Numbered from the stretch's first letter, positions 9,888 through 19,396 are shown. The stretch: 19,720 bases of DNA from Cylindrobasidium torrendii FP15055 ss-10 (GCA_000934385.1 KN880797.1:1-19720); one strand, 5' to 3'. Numbers and translations: made by a program. The notes: generated by a model not told the origin, from the sequence alone.

Positions 9888-12800
9888 CTACTCTGCTCCG
9901 ATCACGCTTCCCTTTGTTCCCACGGTTGATTCCTCTGCACCATCATCGTCTGACAAGTCGCTGGAGTCGCTTTCTTCAATGGGATAGCTGTCCCAAAACC
10001 TGTGAGTCTTTGTTCTTGTACTTTTCCTGGACCCAGCCTTTGTGGATGCCTCGAACGTCTCCATTGTTTCGGCAGATGTCCCGGCTTGTAGCCCACCGTC
10101 CGCCTTCCGCGATACCCTACGGCTCTTTGCTTTCGCTTTTTTGCTTGCTTTGTTTGATGCTAAACCCGTCACTTCAGCAATCACCGCACGCACAGATACA
10201 TCTGAATCATCCAGGCCTTCGCTGAGGTCCTTCAATGATGGAATGTCCGCCTCAACGCCCTTCGGCAAGTCGTCGCCACTCAGCTCGGCCCAGAAAGCGG
10301 AGTTAGTTGACCGGAACTCCCTTAGTTGAGCGCGAGCCCTCTGTCCGGTTAACGACTCCCAGGACAAATTCCATTCCCCAGCGCGACAATATTCAAAGGC
10401 CTGTTTGAGTTGTTGTGAATAGTAGAATATCTGAGGTGCGCAAACCACTAACCTTTCTCACTACGTCCGGCTGATTTGTCGCCAGAAATGCCTTCCACAA
10501 CCATCCCACACTTCGATCCCGAAGGAACCCAATCTTCTGGTTGAATGTGACGACGTCCCCTTCCTCCAACCGCTCCATGACCTCGTTCACAAGGTCCTCA
10601 TGGTATGCACGGGTCACCGCAATCTTGAAGACACGCTGAATGCCAACATCGCATGGCTGGAAGCGTCCTGTGCAACCCGCTGGCACATAGAAGACTTTGA
10701 TGTTGGGATGGTGCGTCTTCATCCATGTGCGGAACTCTTCCGACCGGTGCACTGACCACACGTCTATCAGCCAGATAGCCTTCCGGTTAGGCTCAAGACC
10801 TAGCTCTCTTCGCTTGCGAGCAAAATATGGTGCAATGATATCGTCGACTAGTTCGTGCATGGTCTGATGGGTTGACCAGTGCTTGTCGTTCCCGGACAGA
10901 GTGAACTTCATACCAGCCTTTGTTGCTTCGCTGTGGTACGCTGATTTCGCTTTGGGAAGAGATCTTGTGGCATCTGACCCTCCATAGACGGCTTGTATTG
11001 GCAGCATCTCCCTGTTGGCTGCCACTGTCACCACTGCTGTGAACGCTCGCTTCTCGTCTTGCCCAATTGTCGTGACCTGGTGGGATCCCTCGAGCTCGTA
11101 TGTCATTCCACAGCCGTGCGAGTAGGGCATGAATGTCTGATCCGTGTTTAGCATCATTGCTTCAACGATGTCCTCCTCCTTGATGGTGTGTGCGATCCGG
11201 AAGAATGTCCTGGTGCACTGCTCCTCCCAGTCAGCAGGTGTCTTCTGAGCAGCACGAGTGGATTTCCTCAACGACCACCCCATCACCTGATGCAGCCATT
11301 TTCGCATGAACTGCTCAGAGGCACGAAACCGTGAACCATCAACAGCGACTTTCATGAAGACCTCCGGCGCCAGGCGATGGATAGTGGCCACCAGCACTGC
11401 CCGGGCAGTGACCAGCGTGACTGGTGCATTTGCATTTCGGATGGCCTTCAGCTGTTCAACTGCGGCGTCGACAACATTGGGGTAATCAGCCTGTGAGTCG
11501 GTCAGCATCTATGCATCTCCATGATTTTGAACCCCGTACCAGAACTCCACGGCGTCCGCCACGATTTCCAAGGCCCTGGTGGTGGCCTAGCTTGACCCTC
11601 TCAATAACAGAGTCCTTCCACTTTGGACGATCAGAATCGCGACGGTCAATCCAGGCATCAATTGTTGTCCGCGGGATGTCCTTGAACACAGTGCCGTGGT
11701 GGCTACGAAGGTAACACCCAATTTCGGTTGCGCTCATCTTGCGACCGACAACTCTTGCAGCTTCCTCAATGAACGGCCACAGTAATGGGCTCTGCCAATT
11801 TGTCTTCTGACGCGTTGGAGGAGTGTGGATGCTGTCGGGGTCCTTGGGTGGTCGTCCAACAGGCCGCTTTCCCTTTGCTACAGCTCGCGCATGTGCCTTT
11901 TGACGAGCATGAAATGTGTGTGTAACGTCCGGCCGAGATGCTGTAGCGATGTCCGTCTTGTCCTCACGGTGGAACTCTTGTAAGTGGACTGTGGTTTTCT
12001 AGACATTATCTGTTAGCTAATCAAGAACCAGACGACTTATTGGCTCACTCACACGACGCTTGACATCCGATTTCGCATCTTCAACTGTCACATCGCCGTC
12101 CGAATCATAGTGCCAACTCTTACCCGCCTTCTCCGCTCGCTCTTTTCGTTTTCGATTCATTGCACGGTGCGTCTTATCCTCCTTTTTTGCCAGCTCTGCT
12201 TGTTCCGCAACCACTCGACTCTTCTCCCGTTGCGAAGCATAATCCTCGTACATGTCCTGCACTTGTGCCCTGTACTGATCCGACGTGATTTTAGAAAAGA
12301 ACTTGAGCACACCCTTCTTGTCGTCGATAGCCCGCAGGTCAACCTGTTTCTTAGCCCGAGATGGAAGTGCTGATGGCAGCAACGTTGATGTGTCCGCTAC
12401 CTGCGGCGCAACCTGGGGAGATGATGCCCGTGACACTGTTGGAGACGATGCGCAAGGTGGAGACGAGGTGCGCGGCGATGGTGCCCATTCAGATTGTGTT
12501 GGGGAAGTGGGTGCGGGTGAGGATGAACATCGAGGCAAGGATGAGCTGCTCAATGCAAGAGGGCTCATGGGTGAAGGTGACGAGGGCGTTGGGATGACTA
12601 TGAGCGCCGGGGATGTGTCGTAATACAGATGTGCTTGTGTTGCTGCCGAAAATGTGAACTGGTGCTTCTCATCGAGAGTTGACTGAGGGTTTGATCAGAA
12701 ACAGAATGGTAGCTGTAGTTATGCAACTCACGCTGCACTGAGCTAGGTGGCGGTCTACAACCCTCTGGAATAAGAGAAGACGTTCTAGTGCCAATGCATC

Positions 12801-13916
12801 CGTGGACAAAAGAGCATTCCTCGCTGGACAGAGCTCATGTCCAAGAGCATTGACTGCAAGGATAAGACAGTTGAAGTTGTCGGTTTGTTGTAGCACAGGA
12901 AGTCGGTGTAATCCAAAGTTCTGTCCACTGTGATGCTCTGTCCACCATAAGAATGCATCGAGAGTGTCGTTTGGGACGTTGCCACCCATGCTATCGGCAA
13001 AGTAAATCGTTTTCTCGCGGAAATCGGCTCCCACGCAAATCCAATGGTCATGGTGCACATGAAGTAGCGAGCCAACGGAGAAATACCGCCCACTAGCAAG
13101 ACCATCGCCGAGCCCATGCAACCTCCGGAAGACTTGCGCACTGCTCCTGTAATCACCGCGCTCTCTATATGCAGAGCGCAGCTTGCCCCAGAAGTCAATG
13201 GTTTCAACAACAACACCGGGGCAGGCGCGACGGGCTTCATCTCGAAGGAGATCAAGTGCGTGATGCCCATGTGCGTCCGATAGCCAGCGTTCTCCAAGGT
13301 AGCGTGCAAGGACAGACATTGGCTCAGGGTTGCTGAATCCGGCTATCGTTGTGCCCCATGGTAGGATACCCAACGTGGTGAATATTTCGGCAATGACCTG
13401 CTGCTTCTTGTCTTCCTTCCATGCCGTCTCCATATGGCGCAAGGCATTCACACCATCTATCCACATTTCGCGATCTTTGCGTAGTGTCCGCAACTCGGTC
13501 CAGTACGTGAGAACCCAGAGAGGCAGTGGGTGACGGATGCCATGTTGAAGGTGAACAGGCAGGATGGAATAGTAAGCTGGCCGATGGTCAAAGTCGGTGG
13601 GTATGTTCTTGAAAAGTGTCTTGATATGTTCAATAAGAGAATCCAGTGTGTCACTGTCCGGAGAGGGAGTCGCTTGAATAGTAGCCAGATTCGTTAACAC
13701 CGTTGGATTGTCGGAGAAGAATGTCGATAGGTCAATTTTTCCTTTGGGCCTAGGTGCACTTGGAGGCAGTCGGAAATCACAAAAGTCCAATACAGGCAAT
13801 TTTTGGGAGGGGAAGAGAACATCGAATGCATCGGAGGGGATTTTTAGCAAAGGGTGCAGATAGCTGTCGGCGGCCATTGCGGGGATGATAGCAGAGAAGC
13901 AGGGCATGACGATCAT
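9888..13916 (-). CDS. Fused Ulp1-type cysteine protease / pogo-like DDE transposase, five exons, 1,274 residues
   Basis: Exons are 13916-12732, 12682-12053, 11998-11540, 11490-10453 and 10400-9888 (stop TAG). The introns are 49, 54, 49 and 52 nt, all GT-AG and all phase 0, so the frame is continuous. Exon 1 holds a C48 (Ulp1/SENP) protease: H291 in HHDHW, D308 in FADS, Q344 and C350 in QQTDNFNC, with 17 residues H to D and 6 Q to C. Residues 396-605 are Ser/Pro-rich, then charged and helical. An AT-hook (KRPVGRPPK) is at 649-657, with helix-turn-helix segments near 680-725 and 815-845. The DDE_1-like core has D875 (NTDQT), D1001 (LIDVWS) and D1039 (QPCDVGIQRVFK). The tail has basic runs and an acidic SDSSDLSDDD stretch. 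Cut-and-paste transposition follows from the family; the protease's role is unknown. The start could also be Met14; an in-frame stop lies just upstream of Met1. Confidence 0.88.
10401..10452 (-). other. Intron 4 of the Ulp1-DDE gene
   Basis: It is 52 nt, donor GTTAGT, acceptor AACAG. It joins PDVVRK to AFEYCRAGEW in phase 0. Unspliced, the frame ends at 10393 and loses the C-terminal tail. Confidence 0.83.
11491..11539 (-). other. Intron 3 of the Ulp1-DDE gene
   Basis: It is 49 nt, donor GTACGG, GCTGAC branch site, acceptor CACAG. It joins GGRRGVL to ADYPNVVDA in phase 0. Confidence 0.83.
11999..12052 (-). other. Intron 2 of the Ulp1-DDE gene
   Basis: It is 54 nt, donor GTGAGT, GCTAAC branch site, acceptor TCTAG. 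It joins SDVKRR to KTTVHLQEF in phase 0. Confidence 0.85.
12683..12731 (-). other. Intron 1 of the Ulp1-DDE gene (protease-to-linker join)
   Basis: It is 49 nt, donor GTGAGT, branch-like TTCTGATC, acceptor CCTCAG. It joins HLAQCS to STLDEKHQF in phase 0. Read through, the frame stops at 12669, so this intron decides whether protease and transposase are one protein. Confidence 0.82.
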
Positions 13917-14191
13917 TAATGCTTAAACCTTAATTCTGTCATAGTGCTGACGGCTGTGTCATTGATTGTCCACGGAAAGCATTGGCACACTCTGGATATG
14001 CATATGATATGGTGCAGTGGTTAAGAGCTGGCGTTGGGCCGCAAGATCGAGACTCTTAGATGGCCGATCATTTTTTGAATCTGACGAAAATTAGGTGGCG
14101 GTCACACCAAATCTGGGCCTCTGACGAAGGACAAGGTGCATTGACGATGTCACACACGGGACCCACTGATGAAGTGATCGTATTGGTACAG
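13917..14191. promoter_or_regulatory. 5' region of the Ulp1-DDE gene with a tRNA-like segment
   Basis: This 275-base stretch between the start codon and the right inverted repeat must hold the promoter. No clear TATA or CCAAT box was identified. At 14010-14056 the plus strand has a perfect A-box match (TGGTGCAGTGG) followed by a weaker B-box-like GATCGAGAC at tRNA-like spacing. A tRNA relic or a short SINE-derived piece is possible. Confidence 0.35.
14165..14191 (-). repeat. Right terminal inverted repeat of the Ulp1-DDE transposon
   Basis: The reverse complement starts CTGTACCAATACGATCACTT, with TA immediately outside at 14192-14193. Confidence 0.92.
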
Positions 14192-14358
14192 TACGTGGTG
14201 GATGGAGGAATAGTAATCAGTTGGCGTAAGCGTCCGTGCACAAACAGAGAGTAAGGGTGAGTGTAGGAATGGTGAGTACGGCATAGGCGTCCATGCACAG
14301 TAAGTAAATAATAAGGGGAAAAGGAAGATAAACATAGGAAAAAGAGCGGGTCATGACA

Positions 14359-16661
14359 CCATACGAGCAAGGTTGGGGTAGAGGCTCTGATTGCCAACCC
14401 ACCACAAGAGAGGCTCGGTAGTCTCGACACAGCTATCCGAGAGATAGCGCTGGAGCTCATCAGTGGTGGGGACAGTGACACGAACCTCCAAAGCCATCAT
14501 GGCAGCAAAGGAGTTATTGTCCTATGATCTTGTGAGTAAGCGAAATTTAGGTATACATTTTGAACGCACCGTCTTTGAGGGACTGCGCAATGTCGATGAC
14601 AACTCTGAAGGCGGCACCAAGTGCTCAGGCTTGTAGTGGGCCTCCCAAACGTTCCGTGTAATGAAGACAGCATTGGCTATCCAGTCGGCTCCCCAGCGAA
14701 GGCACTCGAAGTAGTGTAACTTGTGGGAAGGGTGAAGGACTAAAAGAAATTAGACACATCAAAGGCAGAAAGGACACGCACCCATAGCAATGTGATAAAC
14801 ATATGACTTGTCAGAGAGCTTGTAGTACTTGTTACTGAACAGCGGCGGTAGCAAAGACCTCATCTATACGGTCCATGGCCGGAATGATGCTTGCGAGAGT
14901 GGGATCGTTTGAAGAGAAGTATACTGTCGCATCTTTTAAGACCTACAAGACGTTGTCAGAAATGAAACAGCAGTTGGGAGGGCGACACACCTGCAGAGCA
15001 TTGACTAGGTCCTTCACAGCATCCCATTCCTCTTCACTGAGGATGTATTTGACAAGTCCATGGGATGTGCGGTCAAGAAATGGCTTTACAACACTGCGCA
15101 TCTCCCAGAAGCCAACGAGCATGTTTCCACCGAGTCTTCACGTCTTAAGGGAGGTGTCGGTCCTTGAACGGCGTGCCAGCGACAGCAGCCTCCCATGCTG
15201 GTAAAAGGAGAGTGGACGAGTTGATGACAGCAAAGGCAATTCGGCAGCACTGAAAGTCGTACAAGTTTTGAATAAGTAAGTAATCAATTGAGTTCAGCTA
15301 AGCAACTTTATTAACCTTGATGATTGCGTTTCAAACAGGCTTCACATTCTCACCCCACTCTGCTCGCTCTTCCTCTGTCAACTTGTTCAACACGTCAACA
15401 AGCCCGTCGTTGTCGTCGCGGCCCCGGTCACCATAGGCTTTCTTCAATATTGCGCAGCGCTGCCTCAAGATCTTCGATCTGAAGACCCTCTGCAAGTTGT
15501 GCCAGCCCATTGTCGTCGAGGTCATCAATTTCTAGCAATGTGCCATCCTTCTTCTTCTGCAGTTCAAACTGGCAAAGCGTGGCCTCAGCAGTAAGGTTCA
15601 GAGTGTACGCAAAGCACCGGACCTGATATTTAGTCCCTCCAAACCCAGGAAGGATGCGCTCAAGCACTTCAAGCATGGTCGTATTATTGGACACATTGTT
15701 GCACGTCACAGAGAGTATCTGCAATGAAATGGTGCATCAGTATCTTCTCACAGCGTGAACATTACTAACTTACTTTATCCTCTATGCCACACTTTGTCAG
15801 CATTGCCGCAAACACTGTGGCCATATTCTTGCCTGTATGTGATCGTGCCAGCTCAATGAAGTCAAGCATGTACACAGATGGCTTTGACTTGCCAGGTCAC
15901 AGGTAGTGGACCATGATGCACATCCATACTCGGTGGTTTGGGGACGTCCAACAGTCCGTCGAGAACGCAAGCTTCCCACAATGTGCCTACAGGTATGTCA
16001 GCTTGATAATGTCCGTGTCTGACTAACACACCTTTAGCTCCTCGGCGAGCTTATCCTTTGATGCGCCAAATAGGGTCTTGACATCCTGCGAGACGGTTGT
16101 GCGGTGAGGCATATAGTAGTGAGGAGTCAGGACGTCCCTCCTTCGCAAGCCACTGAACACCGCGGTCTTTGACAATGAGGAATGGGCGGCTGCTCTTGGA
16201 CACCCAGCATGCCATATTGGCGCTATTCCGCTTCTTCAGAGGTGATGCACGTATTCTAGAGGGACCCAACTGACCGTATATTCAACTTGCCAGGTGGGAT
16301 TGTTGAGTACGTGACCACCGCGGCCTTTGCGCCCTTCAGCATCAAGGTCAGCTTCACCACCTTTGACTTGCCATACTTCTTGACGATTGCCTTGGCCTTT
16401 TCAAGGTCCTTGGTAGCAACCACAGCCTCCACAACATCCTTGCCATAGCAGCTGCTTGCATGATTGAGGAGCTGGTCTAAATCATTGTTGGTAACTTAGT
16501 TTCTTCAATCATTTGGAAGTGTATGATTACTCACCTGTAGATCCAGCATCCTTAGTGGTCAACCCTTGGCACTGCTTATCACCGCAGCGCGCACACGGAT
16601 AACAGAGGTATTGTGGCTTGTCATTGTCATCTACTTTGACGGCGGGTGGCACTGATCTCAT
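14359..16661 (-). pseudogene. hAT transposase, N-terminal and catalytic part (multi-exon, broken)
   Basis: A likely start ATG lies at 16659-16661. Exon 1 (to 16535) and exon 2 (from 16476) form a BED-type zinc finger (CARCGDKQC...LLNHASSC). Next come PFLIVKDRGVQWLAKEGRPD (about 16190-16130) and, after a frame change, YYMPHRTTVSQDVKTLFG. The first catalytic motif follows as FSTDCWTSPNHR (about 15975-15945), with a TGA soon after (HYL*PGK). Next is ILSVTCNNVSNN (about 15720-15690), where the family's second Asp (TCDNAS) is Asn. RCFAYTLNL follows, and then DELQRYLSDS...LLWWVGNQSLYPNLARM, which ends at the LTR. Several introns are recognisable. It has frameshifts, a stop and a lost catalytic residue, so it is dead. 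Confidence 0.88.
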
Positions 16662-16742
16662 CCCGGCCCGACACGATCGGACGCCCCGGCCCGAAACCCG
16701 ACTGAACCCAACTGAGCCGGCCTCATCACTAAAATTTATAGC

Positions 16743-16927
16743 ACTTCCACAGTTTGTTGCATCCTGTTCTCCTCCTTACTTCAATGCATTGTTTGCATTT
16801 GCATTTCTTGTGTCTTGTAGTCACTTAGGACACTTTAGACCATTAATGAAAGTATTTAATGACTTTGGATGACAGTGGGAGCGCACATTGGGGTCAAGAT
16901 ATGCCAAAGACATTGACTTTCAAGGTA
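16743..16927 (-). pseudogene. Retroelement relic, segment upstream of the RNase H domain
   Basis: Beyond the hAT insertion the retroelement frame continues on the minus strand as KCKCKQCIEVRRRTGCNKLW followed by KCYNKALQ across the insertion point. The C-x-C-x2-C...G-C-x5-C pattern is one I recall from this fungal retroelement family. Further upstream the frame has two TAA codons (FH*WSKVS*VTT), each explainable as CAA to TAA. The segment ends at the 560-bp MITE. Confidence 0.65.
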
Positions 16928-17487
16928 CAGAGGCTAAACCGGGAAGCAAAAAATGACCGGGAAGCAAAACAAATATTATTATAGCATCTCAGATTGATAT
17001 TGAGAAGCCCATTGTTTTTCTGAAATACCTTAGAGAGTCAAGGAACATCTGAGGGAAATCTGGAGAACTGCAAAGGGACATGGTTGTCTGCAAAAAATGA
17101 AACATGGGGTCTGAAGGTTTTTTGTCATGTGACTTGAGCTAACAACACCACTTCTTCCACGACCCCTCCCATGCACGCACCCTTGTCCGGACCACGCCCA
17201 CGGCCCCTCCCGCGCCCACGATGTGTATTGCACCCATCCCGTTTTGAATTCCAGCCGGCAATAGTGACCAGATTGGGCAATATTTTGCTTCTGGTATGCC
17301 TGCCAAAAGGCGGGGAAAGTCAACGGCTGTATGCCAACCAGTTTACAAGCAAAATTCATGCAAATATTTGACAATATGCTTTAGACCACTGGCTATCAGC
17401 TCATCATGTAAAATGATACACTTTGTGGTCTTGCTATGTTTGTAGAGGGGGGGTCAAATGATTTTTTGCTTCCCGGTTTAGCCTCTG
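16928..17487. mobile_element. 560-bp MITE with perfect 27-bp inverted ends
   Basis: The sequence 16928-16954, beginning CAGAGGCTAAACCGGGAAGC, recurs as an exact reverse complement at 17461-17487. TA flanks both ends (16926-16927 and 17488-17489). There is no coding capacity. The GGGAAGCAAAA motif is repeated just inside the left end at about 16958-16968. TA target and size fit a Tc1/mariner-type MITE. Perfect ends imply recent movement compared with its degenerate host sequence. Confidence 0.92.
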
Positions 17488-17489
17488 TA

Positions 17490-17612
17490 TATCCGCTGTT
17501 GCGGCGCCAATTTTGGGTCAAATGTCAAAGTGTTTATATCCACAACGTTCACATTTTCATTCTCTATTGTTATGCGATTTCTACAGATTTTATCTATTTT
17601 TCCCTGGCCGCA
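17490..17612 (-). pseudogene. Probable further upstream segment of the retroelement relic
   Basis: The minus strand stays open through GKIDKICRNRITIENENVN and VVDINTLTFDPKLAPQQRI up to the MITE. The composition is protein-like and the position is right for the retroelement's N-terminal side. However, the frame on the far side of the MITE is not joined unambiguously, so continuity is an inference. Confidence 0.45.
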
Positions 17613-17617
17613 AGTCA

Positions 17618-18762
17618 GCCACAAGTACTTGCCTGTAAGTACTTGACTTGTAAGTCACGGGTCCCTAAAGGACTCAAGTCCCGGGCGCAGATCCGGGTCC
17701 CGGGATTGGGGGGCAAGTACTTGCGGTCACGGATCCAAGTCAGACTTGAGTCAGACTCGTGCGGAACTCTAGGACTCCATTCTGCCAACATCCCCAAGGT
17801 GTTGTTCAATCCTTCCAATCCTTCCCGGGCAACAACACCCGCGCCAGCCATTTTGTCCGATAGTGCCTCGGTTTTGCCTTCCTCAATCTCGGACACCCAT
17901 TTTGGCCCGTTCCCGTCCATCTCGGGCACGGTCCTAACAGTGCCAGTATGTGGCACACTCAAATCCTATCCATTCTTGACAGTTCCGGGATCAAAAAATG
18001 CAGATTTTGACGCTCTACAAGATACCTGTAGCCAATCAACAATATCTGCAGTGTGAAGTGGACATTTCTCCCATTTACATTAATGTAGTATCTATATCTC
18101 TTCCCGCTGCAGTCCAATTTTGACGGTTATATGCTCAAATGATAGAGATTTCAAAACACTACTGCATTCCCACCAATGTCTTAGCATGTATGTGCATATA
18201 CAACAGCTTTCTCGATGTATGATTGACTTCTCTCTTTCTGGGAAAGCAAATTTGCCAATAGCTTTCCAAGTTTTGATCCGTTTCTTTCGATTATAGTACC
18301 GTTGGAATCGCACGGAAAAACACTACAGGATACATATAGCATGTTACATGTTTGTCTTGGTTCACCCCTTAGTATAATACAAGAAGAGTTCATGTGAGTA
18401 CCTGCTTAAGGTACCTCCCCCTCAAAGCCAGGATCCGGACCCCTGCAAAACCTGTTGGAAATCAAGCCATCAAGTAGTACCTTCACAGACTCCTGATTTG
18501 CTATTTACAAGACTGCACCAATCTTGGGATTACAAATGTGCCATTGTTTGAGTATATAAATAATGGTATTTACGTACAATAATACCATTGGTTTGGACAC
18601 AACACAACCCAAATCCTGCTAGAGGAGGAAGCCTCCAAAGGATTTTGTACAAGACCCGGGTCCCAGGTGCTGCAGGATCTGCAAATCTTCGGGATCAGAT
18701 CCCGGGGATCCCCAAGGTGGGTGGAGTCAAGTCAGGTACCTGGGTTGTACAGGACTTGTGGC
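17618..18762. mobile_element. Possible non-autonomous hAT-like element, about 1.1 kb
   Basis: The left end reads CCACAAGTACTTGCCTGTAAG, then TACTTGACTTG. The right end, reverse-complemented, reads CCACAAGTCCTGTACAACCC, then GGTACCTGACTTG. Both are followed by arrays of CCCGGG, GGGTCCC and GATCC motifs (17650-17765 and 18655-18725), as seen inside the hAT element at 8789. I could not find a convincing 8-bp duplication, so the ends are approximate and it could be two elements; a similar motif starts near 18393. The interior (17780-17960) has a minus-strand frame of protein-like composition (WVSEIEEGKTEALSDKMAG) that I do not recognise. Confidence 0.5.
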
Positions 18763-19396
18763 TAGCTCTAAATAGCAGAAAAGCAGGTGTGCACCAATCC
18801 TGCTGGCCACAATGGTCCCATCAACAGCCTCCATCAAGCCTAGAGAACGAATACATCTAGAAACTAGTCAAGAGAATAATATTGCTGGCCATGTGCAAGG
18901 CAGTGACCCTTGGCACTAATAGGTAATGAGTTCATCACATGTCATTCATTCACACCAGCACTTGAGCTCACCCAAGTGGCAGCCTGTTGCACCTAGGGTC
19001 ATAGTAAGAACTTAAAGATAGTTTTCTATAGCTGTTATGAGTCTGACCTAAGCAATAATAAATGCATGGGCTCATCAGCAACTCAGCTGCCTCAAATTGT
19101 ACTCTTGGGCTGCACAGTTGGTCCTGACCACAGAATAAGAAAGTATGCATTAGGCAGCATCAGAAAGGCCCCGATCAGCTTGTGGAGGTTGCCCCTGCCA
19201 GAATTTGGTACATGCAACCTCCACAAGCTCTCTCGCAACCTTAGGTTAACTTTCTTCACAAGTTCAGTGTGCTGAATGACCTCACAAGGTAATAAGGCAA
19301 GCTTGCCACGGATGTGCTGGACAACGGAGGACCCCTGAAAAGTCACCAAAAGGTTCTGTACAATTGGGTGAAAAAATGGGTGTTTTGGCACTGTAG
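18763..19396. other. Non-coding stretch with a perfect hairpin
   Basis: No gene is supported. The only clear structure is the inverted repeat at 19177-19229. Short open frames on both strands show no recognisable motif. Confidence 0.35.
19177..19229. repeat. Perfect 16-bp inverted repeat, 21-base loop
   Basis: AGCTTGTGGAGGTTGC at 19177-19192 is matched exactly by GCAACCTCCACAAGCT at 19214-19229. There is no T-run after it, so it is not an obvious terminator. It may be a tiny foldback element or a transposon end. Confidence 0.8.

Larger units (their letters stand above)
9612..14191. mobile_element. Complete 4.58-kb pogo/Tc1-mariner-type transposon carrying the Ulp1-DDE gene
   Basis: Terminal inverted repeats at 9612-9638 and 14165-14191 start CTGTACCAATACGATC and match at 25 of 27 positions. 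TA lies directly outside both ends (9610-9611 and 14192-14193). The TA target is what pogo and Tc1/mariner elements use, matching the DDE_1-like transposase inside. The element sits within the solo LTR and contains one long, unbroken, spliced gene on the minus strand (13916-9888), with 276 bases after the gene and 275 before it. Intact gene, matching ends and a clean duplication make it the most recent insertion here and possibly autonomous. Confidence 0.92.
9318..14358 (-). mobile_element. Solo LTR (459 bp) split by the pogo-type element
   Basis: The insertion in the hAT gene is bounded by TGTTAACGACC on the left and GGGTCATGACA on the right, i.e. TG...CA termini with short inverted repeats, inside a 5-bp duplication CCATA (9313-9317 and 14359-14363). 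Removing it rejoins YPNLARM with AMDFHSIPA in frame. Without the 4.58-kb inner transposon and one TA it is 459 bp (9318-9611 plus 14194-14358), with no gag, pol or primer site. This fits a solo LTR left by recombination of a Ty3- or Copia-like element. The minus strand starts TGTCATGACC and has a TATA-like GGTATATAGG at about 9522-9513, suggesting a minus orientation. The superfamily cannot be settled from the LTR alone. Confidence 0.83.
8789..16734. mobile_element. 7.9-kb hAT transposon, itself invaded by an LTR and a pogo-type element
   Basis: TAGTGATGAGG at 8789-8799 is mirrored by CCTCATCACTA at 16721-16731. The flanking octamers ATTATAGC (8781-8788) and TTTATAGC (16735-16742) match at 7 of 8 positions, the 8-bp duplication expected of hAT elements. 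Both subterminal regions (8795-8935 and 16655-16725) are rich in CCCGACCCGAACC-like runs. Excluding the element and one octamer rejoins the retroelement frame (GCNKLWKCYNKALQYLLNC). The element carries a hAT transposase pseudogene on the minus strand. The right end has about three extra A bases beyond the repeat, so that edge is uncertain by a few bases. Confidence 0.85.

Noticed and set aside
10393..11508. DDE transposase as a separate gene starting at 11508
   Set aside because: That Met lies within intron 3. The upstream exons carry the AT-hook and helix-turn-helix in frame with consensus splice sites, so this is an internal exon of the larger gene.
12669..13916. Ulp1 protease as a stand-alone gene ending at 12669
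   Set aside because: The frame passes into a 49-nt sequence with good donor, branch and acceptor sites, and splicing it continues in phase to the transposase. Transcripts would be needed to exclude it fully.
17436..18056. 206-codon plus-strand open frame
   Set aside because: It starts inside the MITE's right end and runs through retroelement and transposon-end repeats in the wrong strand, so it is a chance frame.
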